Under the pieces are notes generated by a model. It had not been told where the DNA came from and did not search any database. It saw only the letters and a program-made list of their open reading frames with translations. A DNA stretch of 18,414 nt from CAYFJO01 sp964343305 (GTDB taxonomy: Bacteria; Planctomycetota; Planctomycetia; Pirellulales; Pirellulaceae). Position numbers and translations under genes: made by a program. This document shows positions 9,701 to 16,564 of this stretch, piece by piece. The stretch is taken from contig CAYFJO010000202.1 in the NCBI GenBank assembly GCA_964343305.1, forward strand, positions 1 to 18,414, in the 5' to 3' direction. Position 1 is the first letter of the stretch; each line of letters starts with the position of its first letter.

Positions 9701-11097
9701 ACGACGAGCAAACCGATGCCGCGCTCGTCGAGCAACGCGGCCGCGACATGGTTTTCACGATCAAGGACGCGAAAGCTCCGAGTGGCAAACGGCAACAAAA
9801 CTGGCACATTCCCAGCCGCAATGAATGTATGTTCTGCCATTCGCGGGCGGCGGGTTTTGTGTTGGGACTGAACACACCACAAATGAACCGACGTCACGAT
9901 TACGGAGATATCGTCGACAACCAGCTTCGCACCTTTGATCACGTCAATCTGTTCGAGAAGCCGTTGGCGAAGTCGCACTGGGAGTACGATGCGCTGCCCG
10001 ACCCGTATGACAAAACCGCCGACCTCGATGCTCGCACCCGTGCTTACCTGCACGTGAACTGCTCCGTGTGCCACGTTTCCAATGGCGGCGGCAACGCCAA
10101 GATTGAGCTGAAATACTTTCAAGAACTCGCAGACACAAAGCTGACCGATCCGGCGATCCACGGCGCGTTTGGTCTGACGGATGGACGGGTCGTCACGCCG
10201 GGCGATCCGTTTTCTTCGGTCCTCTTTTATCGTCTATCCAAATGGGGACGCGGACGAATGCCCCACATCGGTTCGAATCTGCACGACGAAAAGGCGCTCG
10301 ACCTGATTCACGATTGGATCACGCATTTGCCATCCAGCGAAGTTACGACGAAAGCCAAACACTCCGAACTGGCGTCAGCCTCAAAGTCGCTGAAGATTGC
10401 CGAACACGGTTCCACCAAACAACAAGGCAAAGCAATCCGGCGTCTGCTTTCCAACACGCGAGGAGCGTTCATCTTGTCGCGGTTGGTGGCGACCGAACCG
10501 TCGCTTGGCAAGATCCGCGAGCAAGCCGTCGCGCTGGCCATGGATCATCCCGATCCCAATGTCCGAGACCTGTTCGAACGATTCCTGCCAGTCGACCAGC
10601 GGACCAAGCGGCTGGGAAATGTGATCAATTTGGCCAGCATCCTCAAGCTGAAGGGCAACATCGAAAACGGTCGACGATTCTTTTTCACCGCGACTGCGTC
10701 ACAGTGCAAGAACTGCCACCGCATCGACCAAACCGGCGGACAACTTGGCCCGGACCTCAGCGGCATCGGCAAAAAGTACAAGCGCCACGAACTTTTGGAA
10801 TCGTTGATCGACCCGTCGCGAAAGGTCGATCCGAAGTATCAGACGCACATATTGGCGACCACGGCCGGAAAGATCTACACGGGCATCGTTGTCGAAAAGT
10901 CTGAGAAACAGGTGGTCATGAACATCTTCAAAGAGGGAAAGACCGAGGCGAAGTCGATTCCTGCCGACGACGTGGATGAACTCGTTCCACAGAAGAAGTC
11001 GCTAATGCCTGACGGGCTGTTGCGCGATCTGTCGTCCCAACAAGCCGCCGACCTGCTGGCGTTCCTAGGTTCCTTGACGACGGAGCCGAAGAAGTAA
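6793..11097 (+). CDS. Exported chimera: SIS-like N-terminus, PQQ sugar dehydrogenase propeller, SO2930-type dihaem region, planctomycete haem-binding domain
   Basis: This is a 1434-aa multidomain protein. A signal peptide covers residues 1-21. Residues about 25-470 resemble two SIS (phosphosugar isomerase) subdomains, with 'GDHSFSLEPVWRAGGI' recalling the GHS...RAGG motif and 'NDVALFVGYNWYP' a second SIS-like strand; this part is a weak match. Residues about 500-850 are a clear glucose/sorbosone dehydrogenase propeller (AGGHNGG at 620-626, TGDGTGG, 'PEIWAFGFRNPWR', 'GDLWVGDVGQ'). Residues about 880-1190 match the SO2930-family dihaem cytochrome pattern (PYSVNTPQW, 'WHIPSRNECMFCH'), with haem sites C1012-M-F-C-H1016 and C1090-S-V-C-H1094. 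The C-terminus has CKNCH at 1305-1309, then GPDLSGIG and 'SLIDPS', as in the planctomycete haem-binding domain (TIGR02603). It likely oxidises a sugar with PQQ and passes electrons through its own haems in the periplasm. It sits 23 nt behind the GH42-like gene. Confidence 0.88.
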   Translation: MNRSLVWITAVFLASNSLATADPIKVEQAGDRFVNFVLTEIESARKKLPEITRAAELAAQRIVERDGELLSAGDHSFSLEPVWRAGGIAFSRQYLPDKDTAADKRKSSDGKIPYYRTKEFVEHFTVQDAECKDVVLLGFENEKQERLHLASTVKRLLSDEALIVFFGSEKSAKKLEQEFGERDNLVFITHRVPDGGIIEIENWPEKICSGRSIANRLYLWTFEAELISAFMRRGKMPGILLSVTYESPQIWNLPLLHDYKFIPAFDVTPVKKGVLGDTYLGHLRRIVRSIVPDQRKQFVKAAHWLAEAERKKRQSFALLIHGLDPDGLPGDPGLFKVYCEGNAYYPKLDKEFAKNDVALFVGYNWYPRGLAKTVDDAGGKQILCFTLVQEQPPKPVVYGEVGELRHYTSFDDLPKGENRIYIDLKFAQYNAVLKIPGYPIPALETSSFAEDVVYWHLVADTVELLAEDSKPFGLERRQPWTTSRVAGTPDPPPPYTVERAFENLEFKNPVYIAQEPGTDRFLVGELSGKIYAFTKETPNTDSRELFLDIGRDLYSFSFHPEYEKNGYVFTFSPKDPKEEDDPKEGEEEKERKSRVSRYRATGSPRRCVPETGTTIVEWTAGGHNGGEAVIGPDGYLYISTGDGTGGSDLKGTGQGVDDLLSVIMRLDVDHPAGGKAYSIPKDNPFVDYPAARPEIWAFGFRNPWRMSFDSKTGDLWVGDVGQDLWEMIWKVQRGGNYGWSVQEGSYPFHPNQPSGPGPILPPVVEHHHTECRSITGGYVYYGDKFPELSGVYFYGDYEYGMIWGVRAEGQKATWNQVLANTPLRIASFGVSRDGDIYLLDHPSGEVHQLVRSPKATANQRFPRRLSETGIFTSVKDHKVATGVVPYSVNTPQWLDNATKQRFVALPGESKINFVERSGNASTWGFEDGSVNVETISLEMEVGNPESKRRIETRITVKQENHWLGYSYFWNDEQTDAALVEQRGRDMVFTIKDAKAPSGKRQQNWHIPSRNECMFCHSRAAGFVLGLNTPQMNRRHDYGDIVDNQLRTFDHVNLFEKPLAKSHWEYDALPDPYDKTADLDARTRAYLHVNCSVCHVSNGGGNAKIELKYFQELADTKLTDPAIHGAFGLTDGRVVTPGDPFSSVLFYRLSKWGRGRMPHIGSNLHDEKALDLIHDWITHLPSSEVTTKAKHSELASASKSLKIAEHGSTKQQGKAIRRLLSNTRGAFILSRLVATEPSLGKIREQAVALAMDHPDPNVRDLFERFLPVDQRTKRLGNVINLASILKLKGNIENGRRFFFTATASQCKNCHRIDQTGGQLGPDLSGIGKKYKRHELLESLIDPSRKVDPKYQTHILATTAGKIYTGIVVEKSEKQVVMNIFKEGKTEAKSIPADDVDELVPQKKSLMPDGLLRDLSSQQAADLLAFLGSLTTEPKK

Positions 11098-11266
11098 CAC
11101 GAACGTCAAACTAGGAAGGGGTGACCCACGCGTTGGGATAATGTCGCGATGGCGGGCAGTTTGTTTTGCGATCTTCAACTGCGCGTCGGTGTTTGGGTCG
11201 GCCGCGGTATTATGAATGCGGTCGTAGACGCTCATACCATCATCTTAAGAAAAGGAAGTTGAAGTT
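11098..11266. other. Intergenic stretch before the MBL-fold gene
   Basis: This 169-bp stretch holds no gene I can support. A ribosome-binding site (AAAGGAAG, 11251-11258) lies 8 nt before the ATG at 11267. A 56-codon open frame on the complement (11235-11065) overlaps the end of the upstream gene and was not accepted. Confidence 0.5.
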
Positions 11267-12157
11267 ATGTCATTTCAATTGACCTTGTTGGGGACGGGTA
11301 CTCCTTCGCCGTTGCTGCATCGCGCGGGATCCAGTTATTTGGTCAGACTGCCGGACGAGACGTTACTGTTTGATTGTGGTCCATTTTGCGTGCGGCGTCT
11401 TCTTGAAAACAGCGTACCGCTGACTCAGATCACCAGCTTGTTTCTTACCCACTTGCACTACGACCATTGCGTGGACTACGGCCATCTCGTATTGAGTCGC
11501 TGGGATCAAGGTGTGGGAATGATTCCCGATCTCGACGTGTTCGGTCCGCCTTTCACACAGCGAATGACGGAACTTCTGTTCGGCGAAAGTGGTGTTTACG
11601 GACCAGACCTGGCCGCTCGTACCCAACATCCAGGTAGCCATTTCATTTACGAGAAACGCGGCGGCGTCTTGCCAAGGGAACGTCCCTCGCCGTTCGTGAA
11701 GGAAGTACAAAATGGATCAATCATCGAAAATGAAAACTGGCGTGTCCAAGTCGCAGAGGTGGTTCATTGTCAGCCGCAACTGACATGTCTCGCTTACCGC
11801 TTCGAAACCGACGGTCGCGCAATTGTGTTTGGCGGCGATTCTGCCCCGACGGAATCGCTTACGTCGCTAGCGAAAGACGCCGATGTGTTGCTTCACATGT
11901 GCCACTTCATCAATGGAGTAGTGACGGATTCTAGAATGACGAGCTGCTGCTCTGGACACCTAGACGCAGCCCGTACAGCAAAAGAGGCTAACATTCGAAC
12001 TTTGGTCCTGGTGCACATCACCGAACAAGTCGAGAAACCAGGAATCCGCGAGCGCATCCTTTGCGAAGCGGGCCAAATCTTCGACGGCCAGATTATCTTT
12101 GGCGAAGATTTGCTAGACGTACCCGTCGGCAAAATCGAAACCGAGACGATTCGATAA
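11267..12157 (+). CDS. Metallo-beta-lactamase-fold hydrolase (RNase Z/ArnZ-like subgroup)
   Basis: This 296-aa protein has no signal peptide, so it is cytoplasmic. It has the complete metal-binding set of the MBL fold: THLHYDH with H62, H64, D66 and H67, a later D191 in 'VFGGDSAP', and H250 in 'LVLVHIT'. H231 in 'SGHLDAARTA' matches the conserved histidine ahead of the last strand in the RNase Z-like branch. The start 'LTLLGTGTPSP' is typical of that branch. It binds two metal ions (usually zinc) and cleaves an ester or phosphodiester; the substrate cannot be inferred. The RNase Z long exosite arm is not evident, so tRNA 3' processing is unlikely. The start is supported by AAAGGAAG at 11251-11258. 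It stands alone and converges with the ankyrin gene. Confidence 0.9.
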   Translation: MSFQLTLLGTGTPSPLLHRAGSSYLVRLPDETLLFDCGPFCVRRLLENSVPLTQITSLFLTHLHYDHCVDYGHLVLSRWDQGVGMIPDLDVFGPPFTQRMTELLFGESGVYGPDLAARTQHPGSHFIYEKRGGVLPRERPSPFVKEVQNGSIIENENWRVQVAEVVHCQPQLTCLAYRFETDGRAIVFGGDSAPTESLTSLAKDADVLLHMCHFINGVVTDSRMTSCCSGHLDAARTAKEANIRTLVLVHITEQVEKPGIRERILCEAGQIFDGQIIFGEDLLDVPVGKIETETIR

Positions 12158-12190
12158 TCCGGCATCCACCGATGTACAAACTCACCTCGA

Positions 12191-12211
12191 TCTGAGCCGT
12201 TGATGCTCAGA
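12191..12211. terminator. Putative bidirectional terminator between convergent genes
   Basis: TCTGAGC (12191-12197) and GCTCAGA (12205-12211) form a 7-bp stem with a 7-nt loop, followed by CTTTT on the + strand. It lies in the 77-bp gap between the convergent MBL and ankyrin genes, where a shared terminator is expected. The T-run is short, so the call rests mostly on position. Confidence 0.4.
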
Positions 12212-12234
12212 ACTTTTGTGCCGCGCGGCCAGAA

Positions 12235-12891
12235 CTACTGGCCCAGCAGCTCAACAATCCCTGTATGGCCGCTATTCCTTGCGTGGTCAATGGCTGACTC
12301 GTCGTCGTCATCGAGCATGGATTTGTCCGCGTTGTGCCGCAGCAATACCTTGACGACCTCGGTTTGACCGAGACCGGCACCCATCATCAGCGGCGTAAAT
12401 GCTTCGGTCGAATCCTTAGCATTCACATCCGCTCCGGCGTCCAACAGAATCTCAACGGTTTTCGCGAAGGGCCCCGTGCAGGCATGAATCAATGGCGTCT
12501 TACCTTCGTCGTCTCGACAGTCGACCGTAGCGCCATGCTTTAGTAACAACTTCACAATTTCGCTGTGCCCATTGTAGGCGGCCATGTGAAGGGCGGTGAG
12601 GGACTTCACTGGGGCTGCCGCGTTCACATCGGCCCCAGATTTGATCGCGATTCGTACCGTTTCGATGTTGCCTTCGTACGCGGCAAGGCGAAACTCATCA
12701 TCACTGATTCGTGGTAACGATTTTGGCGGTTCCGGCTCTGCCATTGTGACTTTCTCGTCTGGCTCGTCTACCTCCGCGACCTGTTCGGAGCCGCACCCTG
12801 TTAATAAGGTTACAGCGAGAAAAGCAACGCAGCAGCGCCATGACAGGCAATTGTCTGATTTGTTCATCCTCGCAACTTTCGACGTTCTCAT
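12235..12891 (-). CDS. Ankyrin-repeat lipoprotein
   Basis: This 218-aa protein has a lipoprotein signal: a hydrophobic stretch ending in the lipobox LTGC, with the lipidated cysteine at residue 33. An acidic linker follows (VDEPDEKVTMAEPEPP). From about residue 63 there are four to five ankyrin repeats, seen as 'EFRLAAYEGNIETVRIAIKS', 'TALHMAAYNGHSEIVKLL', 'GKTPLIHACTGPFAKTVEIL', 'FTPLMMGAGLGQTEVVKVLL' and 'SAIDHARNSGHTGIVELL'. Ankyrin repeats bind partner proteins, and this one would do so while anchored in a membrane; the partner is unknown. An alternative start is ATG at 12867 (MNKSDNC), which leaves a shorter n-region before the same lipobox. A candidate promoter lies at 12934-12963. It converges on the MBL gene. 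Confidence 0.9.
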   Translation of the reverse strand: MRTSKVARMNKSDNCLSWRCCVAFLAVTLLTGCGSEQVAEVDEPDEKVTMAEPEPPKSLPRISDDEFRLAAYEGNIETVRIAIKSGADVNAAAPVKSLTALHMAAYNGHSEIVKLLLKHGATVDCRDDEGKTPLIHACTGPFAKTVEILLDAGADVNAKDSTEAFTPLMMGAGLGQTEVVKVLLRHNADKSMLDDDDESAIDHARNSGHTGIVELLGQ

Positions 12892-12933
12892 TTGGGTTGA
12901 TCCTAGAACCGATTCAAGATCGGAATACTCGCC

Positions 12934-12963
12934 ATTCTAGCATCGCACGGTCGCGCGGAACAA
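12934..12963 (-). promoter_or_regulatory. Candidate promoter of the ankyrin lipoprotein gene
   Basis: On the complement, TTGTTC (12963-12958) and TAGAAT (12939-12934) are 18 nt apart and resemble sigma-70 boxes. The -10 box lies 42 nt before the ATG at 12891. Planctomycete promoters are poorly defined, so this is tentative. Confidence 0.35.
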
Positions 12964-12997
12964 GGAACGTGACGCTGTCGGCCAGTGGTTGTTTTCC

Positions 12998-13345
12998 TTA
13001 CGCTGCGTCGATCTGTGGCAGTGGCAGCGCCGAAATCGCCGCCGCGCGTTCGTCCTTCCCGACGTGCGCGTGTAGATTTGCATGGTCAAATTAGAATCGC
13101 TATGTCTGGCCCATGTTTGCGCGAGTTTTGGCGATACGCCGGCCAATGTCAGATTCGAAATAAACGTATGCCGATTCCCGTGAAAGTCGGCAAACAATCC
13201 GTTGCTATCGCGGTACTTTAGAAAGTCCGACTTCTCGCGCCGCTTCATTTTACTGGCCGAATTCACCTCGTCCATCCACTTCTTACGCGCCGCTTCCAAA
13301 TCGAGCCTCATCATCTTGGCTGTCTTGCGTTCGACACCGGTGATC
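12998..13345 (-). pseudogene. Decayed tyrosine-recombinase (planctomycete phage-integrase type) C-terminal fragment
   Basis: The complement strand encodes the C-terminal catalytic part of a tyrosine recombinase. 'DLEAARKKWMDE' and 'REKSDFLKYRDSNGLFADFH' lead into HGNRHTFISNL (the HxxR box), 'KLAQTWARHSD' (histidine box) and 'LTMQIYT' (tyrosine nucleophile). This is the pattern of integrases common in planctomycete genomes. The N-terminal DNA-binding part and the first catalytic arginine are missing. At about 13065-13070 a 2-nt gain (CGCG where CG is expected) breaks the frame. In the next frame the protein continues as HVGKDERAAAISALPLPQ and ends at TAA (12998-13000), the normal kind of C-terminus. 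Truncation plus frameshift make it non-functional. It lies in the leader region of the carbon-nitrogen hydrolase gene; the left limit of homology (about 13345) is approximate. Confidence 0.8.
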
Positions 13346-13472
13346 TTGGCCGACTGTAGAAAGACGCTAACCAGATTTTCTGTCGCAGTGTTGTTTGAAA
13401 TCGGAAACTTGTTTCTCACTATGGCGAGGCATGCTAGACTGGCGGCGTTGAATGATTCATCAGCAATGACAT

Positions 13473-13478
13473 AAGGGA
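13473..13478 (+). promoter_or_regulatory. Ribosome-binding site of the carbon-nitrogen hydrolase gene
   Basis: AAGGGA is 7 nt before the ATG at 13486 and supports that start. Confidence 0.5.
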
Positions 13479-13485
13479 TATCGCC

Positions 13486-14430
13486 ATGAAGACATTCCAA
13501 ACGGTATCGTTTGCAATTCTGTTTCTGTTGCCACTGACGGCGTCAGCACAAAGCGACTTGAGTGAAACGAAGGAATCGCCCGCCTCATCCACACTGACTG
13601 TCGCCGTCGTTTCACCCCGATGCGTGTTCGGTGATGTGGATGCGAATCTAGATCACTTCACGGAACTGATCGAACAAGCTCAGACCAAAGGAGCTCGCCT
13701 GGTCTGTTTTCCAGAGCTGTCACTTGTCAGCTACTCGACACACAAGGATGTACTGAAATCTGCCGAGCCAATCCCCGGCCCGACCACGAAACGTCTGGAG
13801 ACGATCGCCAAGCGTTTGGACGTTTACATTTCAGTAGGCATGGCGGAGCGCGACGGCGACCAACATCACATCGCGCAGATACTCGTTGGTCCAGACGGCT
13901 ACTTGGGCAAGTACCGCAAATTCCATCCCACGGGCGGCGAGCAAGCGTGTGGTTTTGCGCCGGGCGAGTCATTTCCGACTTGGGACATTGATGGGTTTCG
14001 TTTTGGCATCCTGATCTGCTTCGACGGCCGCCACCAAGACACGATTGAAGCGATGAAGAACGCGCATGTCGACATCATCCACCACCCGCACGGCAACACG
14101 ATTGGCAACCTGGGACGGGAAGCCGAAGAATGGACACGCAGCAAGACCGTCTATTTCGTCCCCCGCGCCGTCTTCGCGCGATCCTACGTGCTCGTCAACA
14201 ATTCCGCCGAGGACACCGAACAGCCACACGCTACGCTTCAGTATTCCAGTGGTGCCCTGGTCGTTGATCCTATTGGCCAAATTGTCAACCGCACGACTCA
14301 ACGTGACCGCATGGAAAAGATGATCATCGCAAAACTCCAGAGGCCGGAAGACTTGATTCCAACTGGTGAGTTGCAGCGAATAAGGCAGTCCGACGAAATC
14401 TTCAAGAAACGATTCAATGGAGACGAGTAA
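13486..14430 (+). CDS. Exported carbon-nitrogen hydrolase (nitrilase superfamily amidase)
   Basis: This 314-aa protein carries the nitrilase-superfamily triad: E77 in 'LVCFPELSLVSY', K145 in 'GKYRKFH' and the nucleophile C178 in 'FGILICFDGRHQD'. The family hydrolyses C-N bonds of amides, carbamoyl compounds or nitriles through a cysteine thioester. The tail motif 'VPRAVFARSYVLVNNS' matches the later conserved part of the domain. Residues 1-21 form a signal peptide (FAILFLLPLTASA), so it should act in the periplasm; most characterised members are cytoplasmic. The substrate cannot be assigned. It stands alone, with its leader running through the integrase remnant and an AAGGGA ribosome-binding site before the ATG. 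Length is normal once the signal peptide is removed. Confidence 0.92.
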   Translation: MKTFQTVSFAILFLLPLTASAQSDLSETKESPASSTLTVAVVSPRCVFGDVDANLDHFTELIEQAQTKGARLVCFPELSLVSYSTHKDVLKSAEPIPGPTTKRLETIAKRLDVYISVGMAERDGDQHHIAQILVGPDGYLGKYRKFHPTGGEQACGFAPGESFPTWDIDGFRFGILICFDGRHQDTIEAMKNAHVDIIHHPHGNTIGNLGREAEEWTRSKTVYFVPRAVFARSYVLVNNSAEDTEQPHATLQYSSGALVVDPIGQIVNRTTQRDRMEKMIIAKLQRPEDLIPTGELQRIRQSDEIFKKRFNGDE

Positions 14431-14584
14431 GGATCCTCGCTTGCGTAGCACAAAGATGAATCAACCATGGGATGGTTCAGAGTGGACCTGAGAAAGGGAT
14501 GGATCGAGCGTGGAGAGGTCTTGTTCACTAAGCCGAAAAAACAACTCTGCGATCCATGAACCGATTAACAGTCACGGGTAAATC

Positions 14585-15571
14585 ATGACCATACAATTTG
14601 GCTTTATCGGCTTCCGTCATTCTCACATTTTCGACATGTATCAGCGATGCCTTGAACACGAAGAGATCGATGTCGTGGCGGGTTGCGAGGAACATGGTCC
14701 GACTCGCGACGTATTGGCTAAAGCAGGCCAGGTTCAAGTCACCGATGAGAAATTCGACAACATTCTGGATCGCTGCGATGTAATCGCGGTCGGGGACTGT
14801 TATGGCCTTCGGGCGGAACGAATCATACGAGCTTTAGAACACGGCAAGCACGTGATTAGTGACAAGCCGATCTGTATTTCGCAAGACGAGTTAACTCAAA
14901 TCAAAAGTGCGGCTGTGGAAGCCGGTCGCGTTGTTGGCTGCATGCTCGACATGCGTGATCTACCAGTCTATCTGGGACTACGCGACGCAATTCGCAGTGG
15001 TGCGATCGGTGACGTTCATGCCATCAGTTTCGATGGCCAACACCCGCTACTCTACGGGAAACGTCCTGGTTGGTATTTTGAAACTGGAATGCATGGGGGT
15101 GTGTTAAACGACATCTCGGTTCATGCAATCGATTTTGTGCCATGGGCGACTGGATTACAGATCGAGTCAATTGTTGCTGCGCGAGAATGGAATGCAACGT
15201 TGCCGGAACATCCCGACTTTCGTCAGTGCGGTCAGGCCATGTTCACGCTTGAAAATGGGGCGGGTGTCATTTGCGACGTGTCCTATTTGACACCTGACTC
15301 GTTTGCGTATGAGTTTCCGTTTTACTGGCGATTCACAATCTGGGGCGCCGATGGTGTACTGGAAGCGGGCGTCAACTCCACCGCAATTCAGCTTTTCCGA
15401 AACGGTGAACGTGAAGTTACCGACTTGCCGTTGCCAGATGCTCGTCCAGGCGCATATCTGGAGTCCTTCCTTCAGGAAATTGGCGGCCAGAAAGACGGCC
15501 TGCACCTATCGTCAGACGATGTCTTTCGAGCCTCCGAAACGGCCCTCCAGCTTCAGCAAGCCGCTCAATGA
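14585..15571 (+). CDS. Gfo/Idh/MocA-family NAD(P)-dependent oxidoreductase
   Basis: This 328-aa protein has no signal peptide. The N-terminus 'QFGFIGFRHSHI' is the Rossmann nucleotide-binding turn (G6, G9, H12 region). 'HVISDKP' holds D93-K94-P95, the family's E/D-K-P motif whose lysine lies at the active site. 'GGVLNDISVHAIDFVPW' gives D176 and H180, corresponding to the catalytic D-x-x-x-H segment. The family oxidises or reduces sugars and related polyols using NAD(P). Its specificity cannot be read here, though planctomycetes have many paralogues in sugar catabolism. It is preceded by a 154-bp gap with no clear ribosome-binding site and followed by a cassette-like region. Whether it is itself a cassette gene is unresolved: I could not find a complementary boundary pair for it. 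Confidence 0.9.
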   Translation: MTIQFGFIGFRHSHIFDMYQRCLEHEEIDVVAGCEEHGPTRDVLAKAGQVQVTDEKFDNILDRCDVIAVGDCYGLRAERIIRALEHGKHVISDKPICISQDELTQIKSAAVEAGRVVGCMLDMRDLPVYLGLRDAIRSGAIGDVHAISFDGQHPLLYGKRPGWYFETGMHGGVLNDISVHAIDFVPWATGLQIESIVAAREWNATLPEHPDFRQCGQAMFTLENGAGVICDVSYLTPDSFAYEFPFYWRFTIWGADGVLEAGVNSTAIQLFRNGEREVTDLPLPDARPGAYLESFLQEIGGQKDGLHLSSDDVFRASETALQLQQAAQ

Positions 15572-15678
15572 CCAGCGGCCCAAAAAAGGTGTTCAAGCTC
15601 GAATCTTCCCCGGCCCCGGCAACTTCGCAAATAGCTTAAGTGTGGCGCACCGCCACGCGTTACCGATCGTCGAGCGAT

Positions 15679-15886
15679 CTCGCCGATCGGCACTACCTTT
15701 GGAAGGTATGGTCTAAGTGCCATGCCCAACCTTGACCTGGTAGAGAACCGGGACCCAGAGCAAACCGCACTCCACGCGGACCGGCACTATCCGGCCAGAT
15801 CAAGCAAAGCGATTGGAGCGGAACGCGAGTTGCGGTACGATCAAGTAGGAAAGTCGTCTCCGGCTCCGCTCAATCGCAAACGTTAT
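15679..15886 (+). repeat. 208-bp direct repeat, copy 1
   Basis: This matches 17541-17748 over 208 bp with 7 substitutions and no gaps (about 97 % identity). Differences all lie in the first 126 bases; the last 82 bases are identical. Both copies end exactly at CGTTAT, after which the sequences diverge apart from a shared GGC. This is the behaviour of integron attC sites at a cassette junction. An open frame of 55 codons reads through both copies but looks fortuitous. Confidence 0.95.
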
Positions 15887-15888
15887 CC
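15798..15888 (+). other. attC: attC-like recombination site 1 (impaired R'')
   Basis: The order of parts is GATCAAG (R'' position, 15798-15804), spacer CAAA, L'' GCGATTGGAGCGGA (15809-15822), central region, L' TCCGCTCAATCGC (15865-15877), spacer AAAC and R' GTTATCC (15882-15888). L'' and L' pair over 13 bp with exactly one extra G in L'', the known hallmark of attC sites. The R'' position ends in AAG rather than the required AAC, so this copy may be inactive. Length (91 nt) fits attC. Confidence 0.7.
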
Positions 15889-16564
15889 GGCGGCCGAATT
15901 CTTCAGACATGAGAATAAAATGATTTCTACACGAGTCGCTCTAATATCCTGCGCACCTTTTTTCGTCTTTAGTCCGTCAGTTGCCCAAGACACACTGCCG
16001 GCAACACCCACAAGCAAGAAACTCGCTGACAACACACCAGAAGAGTCGATTTCATCATTCTTCGCTGCGCTAGCAGCCGGTGATAGCTCAACTGCGCAGA
16101 GATTGTTGGTTTCACCGGAGGAAATGGCTGATTACTGTGCAACACAAGCAAAGCTCTCGCTGGCCTTAATCCGCTTAGGACGAGCCGGTGTGACTCGTTT
16201 TGGCGAAAAAGGAAAAGCTCTACAACAGCCTGTTCCAGCTTCCCTTGCTGTGTCGCGCCTCAAGGATGTTAAGCCGGTGATTGACGGCGATACCGCTGAG
16301 TGGAAATCGAACCCTAATGCGCCATTGAAGCTCCGGCTGCTTGAAGGCGGATGGCGAATAGATTTGCGTTCATCATTCAAAAAGAAAGATCATCTTGATA
16401 TGACCAATCGCGTTTTTGGAAGGATCGTGGCTTACATCGATGACATCGCAGAACGACTTGAACAGGGACATTTCGATACCATCTCGGATGTACAGGCCGA
16501 GTTGAAAAAGCAGCGAGCAGCAATGAACAAGGAACTTCACAAATAAACCAAATGCCGGATAACG
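15881..16564 (+). mobile_element. Integron-type gene cassette A (attC 3' end unresolved)
   Basis: CGTTATCCGGC at 15881-15891 is the perfect 11-bp reverse complement of GCCGGATAACG at 16554-16564. In integron cassettes the first bases of the cassette are complementary to the R'' box of its own attC, because both are joined in the circular form. GGATAAC (16557-16563) would be that R''. The listed end is only the R'' box: the remaining attC (L'', L', R') could not be recognised downstream. Confidence 0.7.
15920..16546 (+). CDS. Cassette A: exported small protein of unknown function
   Basis: I take the ATG at 15920, giving 208 aa with a signal peptide (MISTRVALISCAPFFVFSPSVAQD). The same frame is open further upstream to 15722, but that part lies in the repeat and would place the signal peptide internally. 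Residues from about 35 ('TPEESISSFFAALAAGDSSTA') resemble the opening of NTF2-like or DUF4878-type exported proteins, only weakly. The C-terminal half is charged and helical (VQAELKKQRAAMNKELHK). I do not recognise a function. The gene lies in a cassette that starts with TTATCCGGC at 15883 and has the complementary GCCGGATAACG 8 nt behind its stop. The ribosome-binding site is weak. Confidence 0.75.
   Translation: MISTRVALISCAPFFVFSPSVAQDTLPATPTSKKLADNTPEESISSFFAALAAGDSSTAQRLLVSPEEMADYCATQAKLSLALIRLGRAGVTRFGEKGKALQQPVPASLAVSRLKDVKPVIDGDTAEWKSNPNAPLKLRLLEGGWRIDLRSSFKKKDHLDMTNRVFGRIVAYIDDIAERLEQGHFDTISDVQAELKKQRAAMNKELHK

Larger units (their letters stand above)
15572..15919. other. Non-coding stretch with repeat copy 1 and attC-like site
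   Basis: No gene is supported here. Position 15642-15656 holds a small hairpin (GTGGCG, CAC, CGCCAC). The rest is repeat copy 1 and the first bases of cassette A. Confidence 0.6.

Noticed and set aside
11065..11235. 56-codon open frame on the complement (MSVYDRIHNTAADPNTDAQ...)
   Set aside because: It looks mildly protein-like but overlaps the end of the cytochrome chimera, has no ribosome-binding site, and I recognise no family.
12998..13345. Integrase relic as the integron integrase of the cassette cluster
   Set aside because: Its HGNRHTF and ARHSD motifs and C-terminal tail are of the planctomycete phage-integrase type; it is broken and about 2.5 kb from the first attC-like site.
13346..13500. 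N-terminal extension of the integrase frame up to an ATG at 13500
   Set aside because: It overlaps the start and ribosome-binding site of the carbon-nitrogen hydrolase gene and shows no integrase motifs.
14463..14477. Hairpin AACCAT-GGG-ATGGTT behind the carbon-nitrogen hydrolase gene as a terminator
   Set aside because: The stem is only 6 bp with a 3-nt loop and no T-run follows.
15722..15919. Upstream extension of cassette A's reading frame through the repeat
   Set aside because: It would put the signal peptide at residue 67 and is encoded by the attC-like repeat. The same frame is open in copy 2, where it leads into unrelated sequence.
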